DNA of 18,330 nt. Origin: an uncultured Clostridia bacterium. GTDB taxonomy: Bacteria > Bacillota > Clostridia > Christensenellales > Aristaeellaceae. The translations under genes and the position numbers were made by a program. Positions 7,824 through 14,563 of this stretch are shown one piece after another (the first letter of the stretch is position 1; every line of letters starts with the position of its first letter). The notes under the pieces are model-generated. The model did no database searches and was not told where the DNA came from. It saw nothing but the letters and a program-made list of their open reading frames with translations. The stretch lies in contig CAMMGP010000005.1 of NCBI GenBank assembly GCA_946496415.1, positions 1-18,330 of the forward strand. The letters run 5' to 3'.

Positions 7824-9986
7824 ATGTATCTGATCCTGGTGATCGTCGCTGCGCTCGCCGCGCTCGGCTTCGCCGCCTACAACTTCTTCTTTGTGAAGAA
7901 GCTGGATGAGGGCACGAGCGCGATGAAGGAAATCGCCGCGGCCATCCGCGAGGGCGCGAACGCCTTCATCAACTACGAGTATAAAGTCCTCTATCTGGTC
8001 GTGGCCGTGGTCGCCGTCATTATGGCCGTGGTCACGAGTTGGGAGAGCGCCGCAGCGCTGGTCATCGGCTCGATTATGTCCGGCTGCGCGGGCTTTGTGG
8101 GCATGCGCATCGCCACCTACGCCAACGTCCGCGTCTCCAACGAGGCGCGCGTTACCCGCAAGCTGGGAAAGACCCTGCAGGTCGCCTTCCGCGGCGGCAG
8201 CGTCATGGGCCTGTGCGTGGCGGGCTTTGCCCTGCTCGGCCTTTCCATCGTCTTTCTGATCTTCGGCTTCGGCATGGGCCAGCTCAACGCGGAGAACTTC
8301 GTCTCCACCACGAACTGGATGGGCGTCTCCTTCGTGCCCTTCACCATGACCATGTCCGGCTACGCGCTGGGCTGCTCCATCGTGGCCATGTTCAACCGCG
8401 TGGGCGGCGGCATCTACACCAAGGCCGCCGACGTGGGCGCCGACCTGGTGGGCAAGGTGGAGGCCGGCATCCCCGAGGATGACCCCCGCAACCCCGCCAC
8501 CATCGCCGACAACGTGGGCGACAACGTGGGCGACGTGGCCGGATTGGGCAGCGACCTTCTGGAAAGCTACATGGGCGCCATCTCCTCGGCGGTCATCCTC
8601 GCCTTCTCGCTGTTCACCACCAACAATGTCTTGAGCGCCGGTTCCATCACCACGGCGATGCTCCAGTCCATGTTCGTCTACCCGGTGGCCTTCTGCTCGC
8701 TGGGCCTGATCGCCTGCGTACTGGGCATCGGCTGGCTGCTGATGCGCAAAAACGTCTCCGACCACCCGCACAAGGAACTCAACGGCGCGACCTACGTCTC
8801 CGCAGGTCTTACGCTGGTGCTCGGCCTCATCCTCACCTTCATTATGTTCCGCGGCGTGGACCTCTCCGTGGTCGGCTTCAAACTCGGCTGGTTCTCCCCG
8901 TGGGTCGGCGCGGCGCTCGGTCTCATCGCCGGCGTGGTCATCGGCATGATCGCCGAATACTATACTTCCGCGGATTACAAGCCCACGCAGGCCGTGGCGC
9001 AGGCCAGCAAGGAAGGCCCGGCGCTGACCATCACGCAGGGCCTGGCGCTGGGCATGAAGAGCTGCATGGCCCCCTGCATTATCCTCGGTCTGGCCATCGT
9101 CCTTGCCCACTACGTGGCGGGCGTCTACGGCGTGGCCATGTCGGCGGTGGGCATGCTCTCCTTCGTGGCGGCCACCGTCTCCGTGGACACCTACGGCCCC
9201 ATCTCCGACAACGCCGGCGGCATCGCCGAGATGAGCGCCCTCGACCCCGAGGTGCGCGAGATCACCGACACGCTCGATTCCGTGGGCAACACCACGGCGG
9301 CCATCGGCAAGGGCTTCGCCATCGGCTCCGGCTCGCTGGCGGCGCTGGCGCTGATGATCTCCTACCTCTACGCCTACAACGATCCGACCACCGACCTGGT
9401 GCTCAACATCATCAACCCCCTGACGCTGGCCGGCGCCATCATTGGCGCGGCGCTGCCCTTCCTCTTCAGCGGCATGCTCATCGAGGCCGTGGCCAAGGCC
9501 GCGCGCAAGATGGTCGAGGAAGTGCGCCGCCAGTTTAAGACCATTCCCGGCATACTCGAGGGCAAGGCCCGCCCGGATTACAAGACCTGCATCTCCATCT
9601 CCACCAAGGGCGCCATCGGCGAAATGAAGGTGCCGGCGCTGCTGGCCATCGTCGTGCCCGTGGCGTGCGGCTTCATCGCCGGGCCGGAGTTTGTGGGCGG
9701 CCTGATCATCGGCTCCACGCTCTGCTCGATCATGATCGCCATCTTCACCGGCAACGCCGGCGGCGCGTGGGACAACGGCAAGAAGCACATCGAACAGGGC
9801 GGCGTCGAAGGCGCGGCCAAGGGCGACGAAGTCCACGCCGCCGCCGTGGTCGGCGACACCGTGGGCGACCCGCTCAAAGACACCGTCGGCCCCTGCCTGG
9901 ACATCTTCATCAAGATCATGTCCACCGTCTCCCTGGTGGCCGTGGCCGTGTTTTCCAAGTACAACCTCTTTGGCCTGTTCTTCTAA
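7824..9986 (+). CDS. hppA: Membrane-integral pyrophosphatase, K+-dependent type, ion-pumping
   Basis: This is a roughly 720-residue polytopic protein (about 16 membrane helices expected for the family). It hydrolyses cytoplasmic PPi and uses the energy to pump H+ or Na+ across the membrane. The active-site signature starts at Asp203 (DVGADLVGKVEAGIPEDDP), continues with NPATIADNVGDNVGDVAG, and recurs near the C-terminus (NAGGAWDNGKKHIE; GDTVGDPLKDTVGP). GNTTAAIGKG has Ala at residue 492, where K+-independent enzymes carry Lys, so K+ dependence is inferred. Glu247 in DLLESY sits where many Na+-pumping enzymes have their gate Glu, so Na+ transport is possible. The start is ambiguous: ATG 7824 is chosen with AAGGA at 7808-7812 (11-nt spacing), but GTG 7815 or GTG 7818 in the same frame would add 2-3 residues. 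The gene is monocistronic between terminators. Confidence 0.97.
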   Translation: MYLILVIVAALAALGFAAYNFFFVKKLDEGTSAMKEIAAAIREGANAFINYEYKVLYLVVAVVAVIMAVVTSWESAAALVIGSIMSGCAGFVGMRIATYANVRVSNEARVTRKLGKTLQVAFRGGSVMGLCVAGFALLGLSIVFLIFGFGMGQLNAENFVSTTNWMGVSFVPFTMTMSGYALGCSIVAMFNRVGGGIYTKAADVGADLVGKVEAGIPEDDPRNPATIADNVGDNVGDVAGLGSDLLESYMGAISSAVILAFSLFTTNNVLSAGSITTAMLQSMFVYPVAFCSLGLIACVLGIGWLLMRKNVSDHPHKELNGATYVSAGLTLVLGLILTFIMFRGVDLSVVGFKLGWFSPWVGAALGLIAGVVIGMIAEYYTSADYKPTQAVAQASKEGPALTITQGLALGMKSCMAPCIILGLAIVLAHYVAGVYGVAMSAVGMLSFVAATVSVDTYGPISDNAGGIAEMSALDPEVREITDTLDSVGNTTAAIGKGFAIGSGSLAALALMISYLYAYNDPTTDLVLNIINPLTLAGAIIGAALPFLFSGMLIEAVAKAARKMVEEVRRQFKTIPGILEGKARPDYKTCISISTKGAIGEMKVPALLAIVVPVACGFIAGPEFVGGLIIGSTLCSIMIAIFTGNAGGAWDNGKKHIEQGGVEGAAKGDEVHAAAVVGDTVGDPLKDTVGPCLDIFIKIMSTVSLVAVAVFSKYNLFGLFF

Positions 9987-10000
9987 AAAGGGCAGAAAAA

Positions 10001-10031
10001 GGCTCCGTACCGGCAAGGTGCGGAGCCTTTT
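10001..10031. terminator. Bidirectional terminator between convergent hppA and thiamine pyrophosphokinase genes
   Basis: An 11-bp stem (10001-10011 with 10017-10027, one wobble pair) has a 5-nt loop. It is flanked by an A-run on the left (9996-10000) and TTTT on the right (10028-10031), so it can terminate from both strands. The right flank abuts the stop codon of the minus-strand gene at 10032-10034. The minus-strand T-run is provided by the A-run. Confidence 0.88.
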
Positions 10032-10667
10032 CTATATCCCTTCCACCACGGCCTCTTTTGTCCAGGCCACCAGCAGCAGGCCGTCCGTCACCGCTACGCG
10101 GGCGGGAACGCCGGTAAATTCGTTGCTCACGCCCATGGGGTAGTCGTCGCGCAAGGTGAAGCCGTGCTGCGGGTATTTGAGGCCCTCGAGGTATACCCCC
10201 CGCGCCTCGCCGCCCTGCGCGAACACCGAGAGCATGCCCCGGCTCGCGGCGGCAAAGCGAATTTCGCCGTTGAGGATCGAGGTCACGCTGTAATGTTCCT
10301 CCACCAGCACACCGCGCGCCCCCTGCCGGGCGAGGAAGTTGAGCGATTGTAGATTGGCGATGGTGTGGTCGATGCGGCCCCCGGCAGCCCCATAGATGCG
10401 TATATCGCGGCAGCCGCGCGCAAGGGCGAGGCGCAGCGCCGCCACCATGTCCGTATCGTCCTTTTCCGCAGGCAGGCGCACCACTTCGCCGCCGTCGGGC
10501 GCTTCGCGCAGGGAGTCGAAATCGCCCACCACGACGTCCGCGCGCCTATGCAGGCGGGAAAGCGCTCCCTGTCCTCCGTCGGCGGCGATCACCAGATCGC
10601 CTTCCCGGGGCGACCAGTCCCGCGCGCAGAAGTCTCCCGCGCCCACGATCCAGCAGCGCTTTTCCAT
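10032..10667 (-). CDS. Thiamine pyrophosphokinase
   Basis: This is a 211-residue cytoplasmic enzyme, the normal length, that transfers pyrophosphate from ATP to thiamine to give thiamine diphosphate. Its characteristic motifs are AADGG (29-32), VVVGDFDSL with Asp49 and Asp51, the acidic motif KDDTDM (Asp70, 71, 73) and YGAAGGRIDHTIANLQSL (from 92; Asp100, His101, Asn105). The C-terminal half has the beta-rich thiamine-binding part, including YPMGVSNEF. The start at 10667 is preferred over a longer upstream extension because GGAGGTGAGG lies just upstream (10671-10680) and homology begins there. Its promoter would overlap the longer form. The gene is divergent from the tetR-type gene and convergent with hppA. 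Its product would supply the TPP used by the NifJ encoded downstream, a metabolic link only. Confidence 0.93.
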   Translation of the reverse strand: MEKRCWIVGAGDFCARDWSPREGDLVIAADGGQGALSRLHRRADVVVGDFDSLREAPDGGEVVRLPAEKDDTDMVAALRLALARGCRDIRIYGAAGGRIDHTIANLQSLNFLARQGARGVLVEEHYSVTSILNGEIRFAAASRGMLSVFAQGGEARGVYLEGLKYPQHGFTLRDDYPMGVSNEFTGVPARVAVTDGLLLVAWTKEAVVEGI

Positions 10668-10688
10668 GCGCCTCACCTCCACGCGGCT

Positions 10689-10717
10689 ATGATACCAGTC
10701 CGGGCCGCGAAAGTCAA
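10689..10717 (-). promoter_or_regulatory. Promoter for the thiamine pyrophosphokinase gene
   Basis: On the minus strand, TTGACT (10712-10717) and TATCAT (10689-10694) are separated by 17 bp, close to the sigma-70 consensus. The expected transcription start near 10682 leaves a leader of only about 15 nt, just long enough for the ribosome binding site, so no riboswitch can precede this gene from this promoter. Confidence 0.75.
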
Positions 10718-10750
10718 GGCGCTTTTCCGCGCTTTTCGCCGCCTTTGCCG

Positions 10751-10780
10751 TTGACGGACTTCGGTTTGTTCTGTTATAAT
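10751..10780 (+). promoter_or_regulatory. Promoter for the tetR-amidase-thioesterase operon
   Basis: TTGACG (10751-10756) and TATAAT (10775-10780) are separated by 18 bp, a near-consensus sigma-70 promoter. Transcription would start near 10787, about 20 bases before the regulator's ATG, with AAGGAGGA at 10793-10800 as the ribosome binding site. Confidence 0.8.
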
Positions 10781-10794
10781 AAGACACAGGACAA
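10766..10794. promoter_or_regulatory. Candidate TetR operator (palindrome over the -10 box)
   Basis: TTGTTCTGT (10766-10774) and ACAGGACAA (10786-10794) are inverted repeats matching at 8 of 9 positions. The 11-bp centre between them contains the TATAAT box. The dimensions suit a dimeric TetR-type repressor, and the position would block its own promoter. This is inference; a chance palindrome is not excluded. Confidence 0.45.
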
Positions 10795-10807
10795 GGAGGA
10801 CGTACCA

Positions 10808-11512
10808 ATGAAGAAAGGCGATCTGCGCCGGCAGGCCATCCTCGACACCGCCGAGGCGCTGTTTTTCCAGCGCGGCTATGAGGAAACTTCCGTTCAGGAC
10901 ATACTGAACGCCATGGGGCTTTCCAAGGGCGGCTTCTACCACCACTTTGAATCGAAAATGTCCGTGCTGGAGGCCGTCAGCGCCCGCCGCGCGGAAAAGA
11001 AGTTCACGCAGGCGGCGCGGGAGTTGCGCGCCTCCTCGCTGGGGGCGCTGGAAAAGCTCAACCGCCTCTTCGCGCTGGTGAACATCTTCGAGCGTGAGCA
11101 GCCGGAATTTGTGCAGATGGTGCTCAATGTCTGTTTCCGCGGCGGCGACGCGGCGCTTCTGCGCGCCATCCGCGAAGTGACGCTCAGCCAGCTCGGCGCG
11201 CTGATGGACGAGATCGTCGTTCAGGGCGTGCGCGAGGGCGTCTTCTATACCCGGCAGTTGGGCGGCATCGGCCGCTTGCTGCTCATGCTGGCGCACGACG
11301 TCGAGGACGAGGCCGCGCGGCTGCTCATCGCCGGCGAAGGCAAGCCGGAGAGCGTGGTTTCCATCATCGACGCCCTCAATGTCTACCGCGACAGCGTGGA
11401 GCTTTTGCTCAACGCCCCCTACGGCTCGGTGCGCCTGTTCGACGTCGATCGCGTGCTCAAGACCTGCCGCGCGCTGCTGCCCGGGTTGGAAGCGGGGGAG
11501 GAAGAAGCATGA
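10808..11512 (+). CDS. TetR/AcrR-family transcriptional regulator
   Basis: This 234-residue protein has an N-terminal TetR DNA-binding domain: RQAILDTAEALFFQRGYEETSVQDILNAMGLSKGGFYHHFESK (about residues 8-50), with the helix-turn-helix around 28-47. The remaining roughly 180 residues form an alpha-helical ligand and dimerisation domain with no recognisable ligand signature. ATG 10808 is chosen for AAGGAGGA at 10793-10800 (7-nt spacing); upstream in-frame codons overlap the promoter. The stop overlaps the amidase start as ATGA, so the two are translated together. Likely role: a repressor of its own operon, and possibly of the divergent gene. Its inducer is unknown. Confidence 0.92.
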   Translation: MKKGDLRRQAILDTAEALFFQRGYEETSVQDILNAMGLSKGGFYHHFESKMSVLEAVSARRAEKKFTQAARELRASSLGALEKLNRLFALVNIFEREQPEFVQMVLNVCFRGGDAALLRAIREVTLSQLGALMDEIVVQGVREGVFYTRQLGGIGRLLLMLAHDVEDEAARLLIAGEGKPESVVSIIDALNVYRDSVELLLNAPYGSVRLFDVDRVLKTCRALLPGLEAGEEEA

Positions 11513-12399
11513 AACGGCTTTTTTTCCTGCTTTTCGTCCTGACGTTGACCATCGCCTGCGCCGCTCTTGCCGAGAGCGCGCCGCAAATGGCCCCGCCGCG
11601 CCCGCTGGAGACGCCGTCGCCCACCGCCGTGCCGGAAGAGACAGCCACGGCAGAAATAACGGCTACGCCGGAAACAACCGTCACGGCCACGCCGGAAGCT
11701 ACCGCCCCGCAGGATATCTTTTCCCTGCTCCCGGCGCAGATGCCCACCGTGCCGCCGCAGCCCACGCGCGATCCGGGCCGGCTCACCGGCGTGAAGATCG
11801 GCATCGACCCCGGCCATCAGGCGCACGGCAACAGCGCGCAGGAAGCCGTCGCCCCCGGCAGTTCCGAGACGAAGGCCAAGGTTTCCTCCGGCACCTATGG
11901 CCGCTTCACCGGCGTGCCGGAATACGAAGTCAATCTGGATATCTCCCTGCAACTGCGCGACGCTCTGGAAGCGCTGGGCTGCGAGGTCTACATGACGCGC
12001 GAGACGAACGACGTGGATATCTCCAACCAGGAGCGCGCCATCATGATGAACGAACTGGGCGTGGATCTGGTTCTGCGCATCCACTGCAACGGCTCCACCA
12101 ACAAAAGCGCGCAGGGCATCGGTCTCTACATCCGCAAGACGGGGACGAACGCCGACGAGTGCATGCGCGCCGCCGAGGCGCTTTTGCCCGCCATGGTCGA
12201 GGCCACGGGCGCGGAGAGCGACGGCATTTTCCGCCGCGACACCTACACCGGCCTCAACTGGTCGGAAGTGCCCAGCATCCTTGTGGAGATGGGCTTCATG
12301 ACCAACGAGGAAGAGGACTACAAACTCAACGACCCCGCCTACCAGCAGCTTCTGGTGCAGGGCATGGTCGAGGGCATTTGCGCCTACATGGGCCGATAA
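11509..12399 (+). CDS. Secreted N-acetylmuramoyl-L-alanine amidase (Amidase_3)
   Basis: This 296-residue protein has an N-terminal signal peptide (KR then a hydrophobic run, residues 4-20, with ALA before Glu22 as a likely signal peptidase I site). A Thr/Pro/Ala/Glu-rich linker (about 25-90) follows, then a catalytic Amidase_3 domain (about 94-296). Zinc ligands are His103 (IGIDPGH), Glu140 (PEYEVNLDIS) and His192 (LRIHCNGS); the catalytic Glu is Glu260 (SILVEMGFMTN). It cleaves the bond between N-acetylmuramic acid and L-Ala in peptidoglycan outside the membrane. There is no recognisable wall-binding repeat, so the linker presumably spans the wall. The Cys17 context (TIAC) is a poor lipobox. 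It overlaps the regulator gene by 4 bp (SD GGGGGAGGA, 11493-11502), an unusual pairing that suggests regulated wall hydrolysis. Confidence 0.93.
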   Translation: MKRLFFLLFVLTLTIACAALAESAPQMAPPRPLETPSPTAVPEETATAEITATPETTVTATPEATAPQDIFSLLPAQMPTVPPQPTRDPGRLTGVKIGIDPGHQAHGNSAQEAVAPGSSETKAKVSSGTYGRFTGVPEYEVNLDISLQLRDALEALGCEVYMTRETNDVDISNQERAIMMNELGVDLVLRIHCNGSTNKSAQGIGLYIRKTGTNADECMRAAEALLPAMVEATGAESDGIFRRDTYTGLNWSEVPSILVEMGFMTNEEEDYKLNDPAYQQLLVQGMVEGICAYMGR

Positions 12400-12417
12400 G
12401 CGAATGAGGTGACACCT

Positions 12418-12891
12418 ATGGACAGACCCCTGCGCCGGGCGCGGGATTCCTATACCGAACAGGTGCAGATCATCATGCCGCAGCATGTCAACGGCGCGCA
12501 GCGCCTCTTTGGCGGCCAATTGATGGCGTGGATCGACGTGGCGGCGGCGGTGGCGGCGCGGCGGCACGCGGGGCGACCCGTGACCACGGCTTCCGTGGAC
12601 GAACTTTCCTTTCTCCACGCCGCCAATATCGACGACACGGTGGTCCTGGCGGCGCGCGTCACCTACGTGGGCCGCACCAGCATGGAGGTGCGCGTGGACA
12701 CCTATGTCGAGCGCCTCGACGGCCATCGCGACCCGGTCAACCGTGCCTATCTGGTGATGGTGGCGCTGGACGAAAACGGCGAGCCCACCGAAGTGCCGGG
12801 TCTGGTCCTCGAGACGGAGGAGGAGCGCGCCGAATGGGCCGACGGCGAGCGGCGCAGGCTCATGCGCAAGGAGCGCCGCGCCCGGCCATAG
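12418..12891 (+). CDS. Acyl-CoA thioesterase, hotdog fold (YciA/YkhA type)
   Basis: This 157-residue cytoplasmic protein is a single hotdog domain of the acyl-CoA hydrolase family, which releases free CoA from acyl-CoA. The signature is HVNGAQRLFGGQLMAWID (residues 23-40, with Asn25, Gly32, Gly33 and Asp40), followed by TASVDELSFLHAA (57-68) and a C-terminal strand region (VNRAYLVMVALDENGEPTEVPGL). Chain-length preference cannot be told. ATG 12418 with GAGGTG at 12406-12411 (6-nt spacing) is preferred over the in-frame GTG at 12409, which lies inside the ribosome binding site. It follows the amidase by 18 bp and is probably in the same transcript; no terminator is seen between them. The functional connection to wall hydrolysis is unclear. 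Confidence 0.9.
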   Translation: MDRPLRRARDSYTEQVQIIMPQHVNGAQRLFGGQLMAWIDVAAAVAARRHAGRPVTTASVDELSFLHAANIDDTVVLAARVTYVGRTSMEVRVDTYVERLDGHRDPVNRAYLVMVALDENGEPTEVPGLVLETEEERAEWADGERRRLMRKERRARP

Positions 12892-12902
12892 GGGGCAAGG
12901 AC

Positions 12903-13136
12903 ATGCTTTACTGCCTTACGCACGCGAACGTCCTTTCCCAAAGCGGCGTTCCCGACCGTCTCAGAAAGCGCATCGGCCATTACAGCACGCTTAAAAAGGC
13001 GCTGGCCGCCCGGGAGCGCGCCGCGCGCCTGAAGCGCTGGAGGCCTGCGAAGTCCTCGTCGGCGTGGACGGCTGGACGGAGGGTTTTGACACCTATGTAT
13101 ATCCATGACCATGAATTTGCCGCGCTTTCGCCATGA
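12903..13136 (+). CDS. Small unrecognised protein, probably frameshifted
   Basis: The frame as written encodes 77 residues beginning MLYCLTHANVLSQSGVP, 11 bp after the thioesterase stop, with AGGGGG at 12890-12895 as a plausible ribosome binding site. I do not recognise the family. After about residue 43 the frame turns into Trp/Arg/Ser-rich sequence. The -1 frame from 13031 instead reads EALEACEVLVGVDGWTEGFDTYVYP and stops at 13106-13108, which looks much more protein-like and continues the helical run LKKALAARERAARL smoothly. One missing base near 13028-13032 would restore a product of about 68 residues. It may be a sequencing indel, a real pseudogene or, less likely, a frameshifting site. 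Confidence 0.5.
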   Translation: MLYCLTHANVLSQSGVPDRLRKRIGHYSTLKKALAARERAARLKRWRPAKSSSAWTAGRRVLTPMYIHDHEFAALSP

Positions 13137-13144
13137 GAGCGCGG
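13120..13144. other. Strong hairpin upstream of the DDD-motif gene
   Basis: CCGCGCTTTC (13120-13129) and GAGAGCGCGG (13135-13144) form a 10-bp stem with one G-T wobble and the 5-nt loop GCCAT. It is followed by TATACT (13145-13150), not by a T-run. It could be a weak terminator for the operon that precedes it, or an operator beside a -10-like box for the next gene; no good -35 is paired with that box. Confidence 0.5.
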
Positions 13145-13181
13145 TATACTTACCCCCATAACGGATCAGGGAGGGAAGAAC

Positions 13182-14423
13182 ATGGACGAAAAATGCCTCA
13201 GGGTCGGCGTCGGCTTTGCCACCGGCCGCAGGAGTTTTCAGAACGTTTTGCGCTCGTATGTCTATCATCTGGAAGAATCCGGCTTCGTCGCGCCCGGACG
13301 GGTGAGCCTGACGCTGCTGGTGGCCTTCGACCCCGCCTACTCCGGCACCGCGCGCGCCGACTATGAGAACATGGAGCCCCGCGTGCGGCAATGGTTCGAC
13401 GAGGTGGCCTTTTTCTCGCCCGAAGATGTGGAAAACGCGGCGGAGGCGCTGGTCAGGCGCGGCGTGGCCCCGGCGGAGGAAAAGCGCCTGCTCTTTGGCA
13501 ACGGCTACGCCGCCCAGCGCAACATGGCGCTTTACGAGGCCATGCGCCGCCATCTCGACTGCCTCATTTTCTTTGACGACGACGAGTACCCCATGGCCGT
13601 CACCAGCTCCGACTCCGCTGGCGTGGCCCTGTGGAGCGGCCAGCACGTCATCGAGACGCACGTCAAGTACCTGCGCTTTGCCGACGTCACCAACGGCTAC
13701 CACTGCGGCTATATATCGCCCCTGCCCTCGCTGGAGCTGGACGGCATACTGGACGAAAATACCTTCCGCCGCTTTATCGCCGCCATGTCCAGCGACGTGC
13801 TCAAGTGGGAGGACGTGCGCGCCATCATCCAGGGCGGCGGCGTCACCTACGCCGACCGCGCCGTACTCACACAGAGCGGCCCCACGCTGGTGGAGGAGGA
13901 AGACCACGCCAAGTTCATCACCGGCGGCAACCTCGGCTTAAGCCTCGCCAGCCCCGAGAAGATACCCCCGTTCTACAATCCCCCCGGCGCGCGCGGCGAG
14001 GACAGCTTTTTCAGCACCTGCCTGACCGACTGCGTGGTCAAGCGCGTGCCCGCCTACACGTTCCACGACGGCTTTTCCCTCTACAGCGACCTTCTGCGCG
14101 GCGTGCTGCCCACGCGGCTTAAAAGCGTTTCCCTCTACGATTCCCGCGCCGTCACGGAGCGCTTTTTGCGCGCCTGCCTCGGCTGGGTGCGCTACAAGCC
14201 GCTCTATACGCGCCTGACCCGCCCGGAGGACTGGCGGGAAGTGCTCCGCGAGGCCGAAGCGGCGCTTGGGGATACCATTCCCGCCGTCTGCGCGTACTTC
14301 AACAATCGCGCCTTTGCCGATATTTCTGCGCAGTTTGCCCAGTACTGGCGCGATGTGGATGCACACCTTGCCGAATTTGAGCGCGCGAAGGAACTGTGGG
14401 CGCGGATGAAGGAACTTTTGTGA
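13182..14423 (+). CDS. Putative GT-A-like glycosyltransferase, function unknown
   Basis: This is a 413-residue soluble protein with no signal peptide or membrane helix. The centre carries RNMALYEAMRRHLDCLIFFDDDEYP: Arg113-Asn114 about 18 residues before Asp132-Asp133-Asp134-Glu135. That arrangement (an R-N-x-A-L helix, then a hydrophobic strand ending in DDD/DxD) is typical of nucleotide-sugar-dependent GT-A glycosyltransferases, where the aspartates bind metal and nucleotide. Further possible active-site segments are GYHCGYISPLPS, KFITGGNLGLSL and RGEDSFFSTCL (residue order as listed), the GGN...GED pattern being common in such enzymes. I do not recognise a named family, and the sugar and acceptor are unknown. 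ATG 13182 has AGGGAGGG at 13168-13174 (7-nt spacing). It may be read from the upstream operon or from a weak promoter of its own. Confidence 0.75.
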   Translation: MDEKCLRVGVGFATGRRSFQNVLRSYVYHLEESGFVAPGRVSLTLLVAFDPAYSGTARADYENMEPRVRQWFDEVAFFSPEDVENAAEALVRRGVAPAEEKRLLFGNGYAAQRNMALYEAMRRHLDCLIFFDDDEYPMAVTSSDSAGVALWSGQHVIETHVKYLRFADVTNGYHCGYISPLPSLELDGILDENTFRRFIAAMSSDVLKWEDVRAIIQGGGVTYADRAVLTQSGPTLVEEEDHAKFITGGNLGLSLASPEKIPPFYNPPGARGEDSFFSTCLTDCVVKRVPAYTFHDGFSLYSDLLRGVLPTRLKSVSLYDSRAVTERFLRACLGWVRYKPLYTRLTRPEDWREVLREAEAALGDTIPAVCAYFNNRAFADISAQFAQYWRDVDAHLAEFERAKELWARMKELL

Positions 14424-14432
14424 GCCTTCGCG

Positions 14433-14463
14433 GCGGCGAAAAAAATCGCCCGCGCGCCCTTTT
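14433..14463 (+). terminator. Weak candidate terminator after the DDD-motif gene
   Basis: GCGGCGA (14433-14439) can pair with TCGCCCGC (14446-14453) with one bulged base around an A-rich loop, and TTTT occurs at 14460-14463, six bases past the stem. The gap before the T-run and the imperfect stem make this only a candidate. Confidence 0.35.
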
Positions 14464-14478
14464 GTAACCTAAGTTCCC

Positions 14479-14507
14479 TTGACTTTGCGGAATTGTTTCT
14501 TTATAAT
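14479..14507 (+). promoter_or_regulatory. Near-consensus promoter of nifJ
   Basis: TTGACT (14479-14484) and TATAAT (14502-14507) are separated by 17 bp, eleven of twelve bases matching the sigma-70 consensus. Transcription from about 14514 would give a leader of roughly 47 nt. The strength suits an abundant central metabolic enzyme. Confidence 0.85.
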
Positions 14508-14545
14508 AAACCCGTGTAGGTCATTTGGTTGAAACCCAATCCATA

Positions 14546-14563
14546 AAGGAGGTCCTCCACTTG
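14546..14563 (+). promoter_or_regulatory. Ribosome binding site deciding a TTG start for nifJ
   Basis: AGGAGG at 14547-14552 is a full anti-Shine-Dalgarno match 8 bases before TTG 14561. The first in-frame ATG (14573) is 20 bases away, too far for this site, so TTG is the likely initiator. The complement CCTCC follows at once, making GGAGG-T-CCTCC a short palindrome. Confidence 0.75.

Noticed and set aside
10668..10808. Longer N-terminal form of the thiamine pyrophosphokinase starting at 10808
   Set aside because: The extra 47 residues cover the divergent promoters, have no homology-like character, and the start at 10667 has its own good ribosome binding site.
12407..12417. Palindrome AGGTG-A-CACCT over the thioesterase ribosome binding site, similar to GGAGG-T-CCTCC at nifJ
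   Set aside because: With a single-base centre neither can fold into a stable RNA hairpin without opening several pairs, and 11-bp palindromes around Shine-Dalgarno sequences can arise by chance.
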